Shown here piece by piece: positions 39,585 to 45,445 of a DNA stretch of 45,445 bases. The notes under the pieces were generated by a model, which ran no database searches, was not told the DNA's origin, and saw nothing but the letters and a program-made list of their open reading frames with translations. The stretch is from the NCBI GenBank assembly GCA_030770425.1, contig JASJFT010000301.1:1-45445 (forward strand), given 5' to 3'. This DNA is from Darksidea phi (taxonomy: Eukaryota > Ascomycota > Dothideomycetes > Pleosporales > Lentitheciaceae). The number at the start of each line of letters is the position of its first letter. The first letter of the stretch is position 1. The translations under genes and the position numbers were made by a program.

Positions 39585-41291
39585 ATGTGCGTCCATGCTA
39601 CTCGCTACCCTGTAGCGTCATGTTCAATTGTGGAAAGAGACTCTAACAGCGACGGTCTTGGGAACTTTAGGCCCTGCCTGACAGATTACTCAGAGCGCCG
39701 GCAATACTCCAACAACGACGCGAAAGCAAGCATAGAAAGCGGATCGAAAACTATGATGGGAACGCCCGAAGCACACGTTGCCGAACCTCGGGTTCCCGCG
39801 AATGGACGCCACAACACTGAGAGACTTGAGCAGATGGTCTGTCTTGGAGACGAGCACGTTTCTATGTCCGATGTGTCAATAAATTCACCCTCTCTCATGG
39901 GCGAAGTGAGCTTGGAAGACTCTATTAGCGAATTTTCAACCGCACAGACAGCTCAGTCCAAAAGCACTTTCTATACCGCTGAGCTTCCTAGGGAAGATGC
40001 GAGCTTGCCAAACGCTGCTCGCGCCCTTCCTTTCAGGCATGATCGCCAATTACCCCCTAACATCAATAATGATCGACCGACTGCGCTGTGCAATAGCGAT
40101 CACGAGTACTACAGGATCCTTCAGAGCAAAAGCCTCTGGCCGGTGGATTTCATGGAAGAGCAAGACTGGTCTGGACGAGGTCAACATGCGGAATTCCAAA
40201 GGGATGAACGAAACAAAGTCGACGAAATCCTCAGGGTGCAGGAGCTTCTAGGAAGTACAAGCTCGGCCATCGTTCACAGCGTAAAATGCAAACGGATCTT
40301 TCTTGCCCGCAAAACAATATTGTGTAACCGCCGCATGACTAAAGCGAAGGCAATCGAAGAAGTAGCACATCTCTACCGCCTTTCTCATGCACACGTTGTG
40401 CGAGTTGTTGGGACATATACGCTCGGGGCGGAGCTCTCCATCCTCATCTATCCGGCCGCCGAGTATAACTTGGAGACCTTTCTGGATAGGCTAATTTCTC
40501 GGGTCCCTGCAGGTCTCGGCTGGAAAACGATGCTAAGAGCTCTCCCTCAATTCGTCGACTGCTTGGCCAATGCGATGGCACATATTCATGACAGGATGAC
40601 GAAACATATGGATATCAAGCCGAGGAATCTCCTCGTCCGGCACATTTGCATTCCCCCTTCAGATCCGCGCCACGTCGGCGGTGGCCTCTTCGGATACAAG
40701 ATATACATTGCGGACTTTGGTATCGCGCGGTCGTACGCCACGCTGGAAGACATGGAGACTGAAGGCCCTCTGATGTTCACGCGCAAATATGCTGCACCGG
40801 AGGTCGTGGATAAAGGCCCAAGAGGACGGCCCGCCGATATTTTCTCCCTGGGTTGCGTGTTTGTCGAAATATATGCGACGTGGCTCAGTGCAGTACAGAT
40901 AAGATCTGCCCACGTGCGCCGCGAGGGAGCAGCTCACGGAATTAGGGAGAAAGCTGAATCCGAAATCACTCCGCTTTTCATACTGCAAGACCTCCTTATG
41001 GCGAACAGCTACGGCGATTCCTCATATCAAGCTAACATCGATGCCGTGAAAAGCTTTCTTAGTTCCATGAGCGAGAACACTGGACTTGATCTTCGAGAGC
41101 TAGCTCAGGGAATGATTCTCGAAGACCCGGCTAAGAGATTAACCGCTATTCATCTGGTCAACCGTGTGGGGACAGCTCCCTGCTGCAAGGCGGGTTCGGA
41201 TCGCCTGGAAGCCGCTCGATGGAGGGAGATCGAAATCGAAGAATCATACAACATGATGAACGGAACTAGATCGCTGCTCAGCGTGTCTTAG
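39585..41291 (+). CDS. Protein kinase-like protein, non-RD (HMD) type
   Basis: Single exon, 568 aa, ATG 39585. The first 190 residues are low-complexity and Ser-rich (MSDVSINSPSLMGEVSLEDS). The kinase domain follows: a weak glycine loop (LLGSTSSAIVHSV), beta-3 Lys K243 in FLARKTI, an alpha-C region with EEVAHLYRLSHAHVVRVVG, a catalytic loop HMDIKPRNLLV (His341-Met342-Asp343, where most kinases have HRD), IADFGIARS (Asp377), TRKYAAPEVVDKG and ADIFSLGCVFVEI. The key K, E, D and DFG residues are present, so activity is plausible. Met in place of Arg makes it a non-RD kinase, normally not controlled by activation-loop phosphorylation. The domain resembles the RIP-damaged kinase at 12816-14250 in layout. 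The substrate is unknown. Confidence 0.88.
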   Translation: MCVHATRYPVASCSIVERDSNSDGLGNFRPCLTDYSERRQYSNNDAKASIESGSKTMMGTPEAHVAEPRVPANGRHNTERLEQMVCLGDEHVSMSDVSINSPSLMGEVSLEDSISEFSTAQTAQSKSTFYTAELPREDASLPNAARALPFRHDRQLPPNINNDRPTALCNSDHEYYRILQSKSLWPVDFMEEQDWSGRGQHAEFQRDERNKVDEILRVQELLGSTSSAIVHSVKCKRIFLARKTILCNRRMTKAKAIEEVAHLYRLSHAHVVRVVGTYTLGAELSILIYPAAEYNLETFLDRLISRVPAGLGWKTMLRALPQFVDCLANAMAHIHDRMTKHMDIKPRNLLVRHICIPPSDPRHVGGGLFGYKIYIADFGIARSYATLEDMETEGPLMFTRKYAAPEVVDKGPRGRPADIFSLGCVFVEIYATWLSAVQIRSAHVRREGAAHGIREKAESEITPLFILQDLLMANSYGDSSYQANIDAVKSFLSSMSENTGLDLRELAQGMILEDPAKRLTAIHLVNRVGTAPCCKAGSDRLEAARWREIEIEESYNMMNGTRSLLSVS

Positions 41292-41784
41292 GGTGGTTAG
41301 TTGGAGGCTAAAAGTTGGGCTGAGTTTAGATCCTTAAGGCGTTGCGCTTAATTCACCACATTTTCACCGCCCACACTCCCTAAAAGCCATTCCGTCGCTG
41401 GTTAGCTAGTAAGGCACAATGTTTTACGTGTTGTATCCCGTTAGTATCAGAGCGGAATGTTGCTGTTTTATCGAGCCGTTAGGCCTGCGGGGTAGATGAG
41501 CACGATTCTTCTGCCAGTGTTTTATTTCTTGTTAGATGGTATGGACTCGGTAAGTATGCAAGCTTGGAATGATTGAGCGAGGCGATTGCTGGATAATTGC
41601 TGTCGAGTCATATAGGTGCATACAGGATGTATACTTGGATGATTGAGCAAAGGAAACAGACCTTAGTTCGAAGGATGAAGGATGTTTGATATTGGATTGG
41701 GCATCATCGTTCACCCTGTCTAATGCAGCCCTCTCTGCACCGCTTACAAGGGTTGAAAAACTCAATTGCTGGCCTCGGTTTCCG
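41292..41784. other. Intergenic between kinase and ankyrin fragment
   Basis: No gene is recognised. The open frame at 41532-41792 (minus) overlaps the ankyrin fragment end and lacks motifs. Confidence 0.45.
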
Positions 41785-42060
41785 TTACCCATATTGCTCT
41801 AACGTTCCCAGGTTCATCGACTCGATGATGGCGCCTATCGGCTCGCATTCTTCTAGACCATACTTGTCACTTTTCCAGTTTTGAATCATACCAGCCAATA
41901 CGCGATGGCCATGCACCCATGCACCCATGCCTTATACAGCGTTCTCCTGTAATTTACGTTCATTCTGCCCCGAATATCCGCTCCCGCCTCTAGCAAATAG
42001 CTGACAAGATCCAAGCGAGCCCATTCAGCTGCGCCTTCGATAGCAGGTCTTTCTTCCCAG
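41785..42060 (-). pseudogene. Ankyrin-repeat protein C-terminus, broken by an 8-bp duplication
   Basis: The minus strand reads RPAIEGAAEWARLDLVSYLL followed by EAGADIRGR, a clear ankyrin repeat. It continues NYRRTLYKAWVHG and, after a frame change, HRVLAGMIQNWKSDKYGLEE to a stop at 41785-41787. The frame change coincides exactly with a tandem 8-bp repeat (ATGCACCC twice, 41911-41926). Counting only one copy gives one uninterrupted frame. The upstream repeats are gone beyond about 42060. This is the usual end of fungal ankyrin NLR proteins. Confidence 0.7.
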
Positions 42061-42565
42061 TGGGACGGCGCACGGGAGCTAGTTATAAAGCGCCAGTATT
42101 AGTACGATCGTATTGTAGAATTGCTATATAGTAGCCTTTAAGAAACTTTTTATCGAATGAGTAGTACCCATCGCGTCGTCAAACTCGCGGAATGACCCAA
42201 AAAGGTGACGCAAAAAAGCATTTCGTCTCGAATACCTTGAAACGCGACAAGGTTGTTGGTTGCCATCATTGCCTGGGGCTCACTTCACGGCATGGCTTAT
42301 TCAGTTTCTTTATAAAATATGTTAAGTATTTATAGAAATGGAAATAACTTTATCTTATGCTATCTCCGCTGAGACATGCGCAAAAGGAATTGCGGATTGC
42401 GAGGTGGTGGTGGGGCTATAGACCGGGTATGGAACGTCTTGTACACTCTGCGGCACAGAATAACTTTTAAAATTTGGACTTAACCCTCAGAAACATACAA
42501 CTTGTATTCATCCCATCTCATTTCACATTTTCTCAATGCCCCATCTCGGGCAGCAACAGTTCGAC
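42061..42565. other. Intergenic, nothing recognised
   Basis: Partly AT-rich (42090-42140, 42310-42350). No domain-bearing frame on either strand. Confidence 0.45.
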
Positions 42566-43366
42566 TCAAGACGGGAACAGCTTAGTATCCCCAAGATCAG
42601 CCGTAGCCTCCTGCAACAAGTAGTCCGTATTATCGGGGTTATTCGCATGCCCCCAAGGCGTAATCCCCTTCGTCGCCCTCAACTCCTTGTCCAAATGATA
42701 CAGACCATGCCCCGGCTGCTTGCTCACCCGCGCGCACTGCTGCAGCAAATCGCCCATATCCTTCACATGCTTGGTTTCCTTCTTCAAGAACCGCGTTTCA
42801 ATGACGTCCTCGAGAGCATAATCGCCATGCTTATCTGCCGTGGCGCAGAGGCGCTGAAGGTCTTCGAGAAGACTCTTTTCGACTTGGAGCGCTTCATAGA
42901 CGGGCTGAACTGGGTCGACCGGGTCGTCAGGCCATTCGATGTCCGGGGCGGGGATGTCGCTAGGTTTGGAGCGCCCGCCGCGCTGGACAAGGTAGCCTTC
43001 GAGCCACATGCCGTCTGCGAAGCATTCGGTGGCGGCGCGCTTCCAGAGCCTGTTTGACTGTAAATGGATGGATTTGGCTACAATGTGTTTGGGTCTTACT
43101 TACATGCCGAAGCCATGTAGTGCCACATTTGAACGGGCACAATCTGCACTTAGCTTGCGGAAGAAGAACCAGCTCTTCCATTCCAGATAGATGTGGCCGC
43201 GGATAGCCTGGGGCAATTGGTGAGCCGTTCGTACTGGTTTGAAGGCAAGACTTGTTTTGCTTACCTCTGCGACTTCGTCGTGGAAAGACGTTGCTTTGAC
43301 GTAGTCGTCTATATTCGCCTCTGAATGGGTCTTGAGAGCTTTCTGGACTTGTTCAGTATGAGACAT
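42566..43366 (-). CDS. Ferritin-like protein
   Basis: Three exons, join(42566..43049,43104..43207,43265..43366), 229 aa. The introns (54 and 57 bp) have GTAAGT/AACAG and GTAAGC/CCCAG ends; the 57-bp one has no stop in frame and could be retained. The four-helix ferritin pattern is visible: helix A HIYLEWKSWFFFRKL with Glu43, helix B LWKRAATECFADGMWLEGYL followed by VQRGGR, helix C PVYEALQVEKSLLEDLQRL, and helix D LEDVIETRFLKKETKHVKDM followed by GDLL. Mapped by eye on human H-ferritin, the ferroxidase ligands E27, E61 and E107 are kept (Glu43, Glu77, Glu126). Y34 is Phe50, E62 is Cys78, H65 is Asp81 and Q141 is Glu160, so iron oxidation may be altered or lost. Iron storage is the family role; here it is an inference. 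There is no signal peptide, so it is cytosolic. Confidence 0.8.
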
Positions 43367-45445
43367 GATGGGCAGTGAGCTGGTGATTGTTGCTTGCAAT
43401 TCCAATGATCAACTGGCACTGTTCGTTCCTCAGGAGCGCCCTTTATGTCTTTCGCTCACGAAATATATGGGGTGACTTGTATTAATGCGCAATGTTTACT
43501 TGCATATGAAGCCGGTTCCTTTCTCCAGCCAATAAAGAAGCATGAATGCGAGAGTATGCTCTAAGTATCTAGTCATTCTTACATCAGCCTCCCACCACTT
43601 TCCCCGCATTCCGCAAGTGTGCTGACGGATCGCTTCTGACGGCGGGTTTTTGCGGGGTAACATTGTCTCCAATTGGCCAAGATTCGGCAGCTCGGGTGTA
43701 CATGAAATTATTCATGTGCAATTGAAATAACAACTACGAAATCAATACAAAATATGGCTCAACGATGACGCGTAGATTGCAGCGGTCGACGTCGCTTGGG
43801 TTGTGGGTGCCCGCGTAAATGGATTACGACCGCATTTTCGGGACGGAAGAGGGGTGGGCGATGCTGGGCTGATCAGCGAGCCATCCACGAACGACACCGA
43901 AGTTGAACATTGGGCAAGATGATGGGCATGGGAAGCGAAATTGGAAAGGCTAAGGATGTCTGAGGTCTCGATTGCTTGTTATTCGGGAGCGTTTCTTTGA
44001 TCGGCGGCGCACAGGTTGTCGCTGGCCACAGTGCATCTGTCATGCGATGGGCGGCGCGCCTAGAGGTTTGGCATTCAAGATGGTCGTAGAACGAGTAGCG
44101 ACGATACATGATGATCCATAGCCACTAGTTCGAAGAGATTCGGGTGTGAAGCGGAGAGGCTTTTGAAGATGAAGAGGACGAAAAGGAAGTGGAAGACGGA
44201 TGAAGGTCTTCTCTCGGCGAATTATTATGCCGGTGGCTCGAGCGGTGGGGTACGCTCTAAAGACGGCATACATGGACCTCGACCTCAACTTTCGGGAGAA
44301 TGGGTAGTCAATGACACATCCTCATGAATACCTGCTGCAGTGGCAATCCATCAAAAAGACTGCAACCGGCACGGCTCGGTCGCTCTGTCCGCTAGCGTTG
44401 GCAAGCTGTAAAGAGATGAGGACGAGATCTTGTGAGTTAACTTTGATGTCACCGGTCGGTTGAAACATGTTTCCGCAGCCCAAGGTGCGGACAGGACGCC
44501 CGCTTCTAGCTGCCCCTAGCGACTGAGGCCTGTAGTTCTTAGCATTGCCTGCCGTACTTGGCTTCATCAGCCGGGAATGTTACTGCGACACCTTCCGCAA
44601 TACAAGTACAGAGAAGCTCAAAAGTGGCTTTGAAACAGGGCGGTGCGATGACGCGAAAGTTGCGCTTGTAAGACAGCCCGGCGACGAATTGTGGAGACTT
44701 TTACATTCAATACTAAAGACAAAGTCTTGCCATACCATTGTTCCCGGTGTAGTGCAGTCAGTGTGCAGTATGCGTCGGCGGCGGACACGCGCTAAGACAT
44801 CTTTAGCGAGGACCGGCTGGACTACACTCCCATGCTCGCGCGGTACACATCATCTAGCCAAGCCTGATATGCCTTGCCGACAACAAACTCCAATTGAAGT
44901 ACTAATGCCCCCGGCTCCTCGGGCATACAACGCTTTGCCCTGAAGCTCTAAAATGATGAAGGGCTGAAGCAAAGTTACGAGTCGGCCTGTCTGGCTATGG
45001 AGCATTTACCTCGGCTTTTACAACATGCCTTAGCGGGGGTTGGCGACCATTTCCAAAGCTACAAGTTGCACTATATAGAGGCTAACACGACGAGGGGCTT
45101 TCTATTCTTATTTCGTCACCGGGAACGCATCTACAAAATTCGGTCTAACCTGCTAGACCCAAATACCTGCAATCCGATCCGGATAAGCCCGATCCATGAT
45201 CTGCGGGATGTCATGGACGGCTAGTTCGGCACTCTTCTCCTGCCAATCACATCGCTTATAGCAGATTGATACAGCCATTTAGAGACACATTCTAGCCGAG
45301 AAAATTTCGTGAAGCGGTGTTATTGCTTCGGGAGCACTCTAGCAAGCTTTCCAGGATAGTAACAAACGCCTAAGAGCCACTACTGCGACCTTCTATACCT
45401 CTGTCTAACGAAGGCGCCATACGCAACCAGCTCTCTGAACCCCCC
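43367..45445. other. Right-edge region without recognisable gene
   Basis: The first few hundred bases are upstream of the ferritin-like gene. Further right, several overlapping open frames exist on both strands (for example 43873-44109 and 44040-44288 minus; 44545-44943 and 44997-45224 plus), but none carries a domain I recognise. There are no strong repeats or AT-rich islands. A gene entering from beyond the right edge cannot be excluded. Confidence 0.45.

Noticed and set aside
43208..43264. Treating the 57-bp in-frame segment of the ferritin-like gene as coding
   Set aside because: It has good GTAAGC and CCCAG splice ends, and removing it brings helix A into the expected place, although retention cannot be excluded.
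44040..44288. Minus-strand open frame of 82 aa near the right edge
   Set aside because: Overlaps another open frame, has no domain signal or convincing introns.
1..45445. CRISPR arrays, bacterial operons, rRNA genes
   Set aside because: No regularly spaced repeats, no rRNA-like sequence, and the introns and families are fungal.

Overview
The window reads as nuclear DNA of a filamentous ascomycete (Pezizomycotina; I cannot fix the order). The reasons are short 45-100 bp introns with GTRNGT donors and CTRAC-like branch points, fungus-specific protein families (HET-domain proteins, NACHT STAND proteins, fungal PD-(D/E)XK proteins, rhodopsin-like membrane proteins), and AT/TpA-rich islands plus TGG-to-TAG and CAG-to-TAG type stops that look like repeat-induced point mutation (RIP). 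Exon boundaries were placed by hand from frame continuity, splice signals and family resemblance, without alignment software.

Layout. 0.6-6.2 kb: remains of a metabolic locus, with a fragment of an ACC-synthase-like aminotransferase, a five-exon O-methyltransferase-like gene lacking the usual catalytic His, the 3' part of a cytochrome P450, and a conserved gene resembling six-hairpin glycosidases. 7.3-11.1 kb: an eight-exon NACHT STAND protein (NLR) with unusual C-terminal repeats. 12.1-14.3 kb: a YTH-domain gene directly behind a RIP-damaged protein kinase. 14.7-15.4 kb: an inverted-repeat element. 15.6-18.1 kb: a HET-domain gene, followed by a broken TPR gene end. 20.1-20.7 kb: DUF4470/MYND-type and ankyrin scraps. 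20.8-24.8 kb: the most interesting locus, a small HeLo/SesA-like gene head-to-head with a NACHT-WD40 gene. 24.8-26.4 kb: AT-rich, RIP-like DNA. 27.5-28.6 kb: a seven-TM rhodopsin-like gene. 28.8-30.5 kb: PD-(D/E)XK and SET pseudogenes. 31.3 kb: a secreted, Cys-rich, probably GPI-anchored protein. 33.2-35.1 kb: a second, intact HET gene. 35.5-37.5 kb: a second, interrupted PD-(D/E)XK gene. 37.9 kb: a tRNA-like sequence. 39.6-41.3 kb: an apparently intact protein kinase. 41.8-42.1 kb: an ankyrin gene end broken by an 8-bp duplication. 42.6-43.4 kb: a ferritin-like gene. The last 2 kb hold nothing I recognise.

How the genes fit together. Much of the window is fungal non-self recognition and cell-death machinery: two NACHT STAND proteins, two HET proteins, a candidate prion-type effector, and scraps of TPR and ankyrin genes, with kinases nearby. 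It lies among transposon relics and pseudogenes, as in a rapidly turning-over accessory or subtelomeric region. The key observation is that the small gene at 20818-21724 ends in a motif (Y-x-x-N-K-A-x-G-x-S-T-x-x-x-G-N-x-x-G-E) that is repeated almost position for position at the N-terminus of the divergent NACHT-WD40 protein (Y-x-x-N-R-A-x-G-x-S-T-x-x-x-G-N-x-x-G-D). That is the arrangement expected of an amyloid-templating NLR/effector pair of the HET-s/NWD2 kind.
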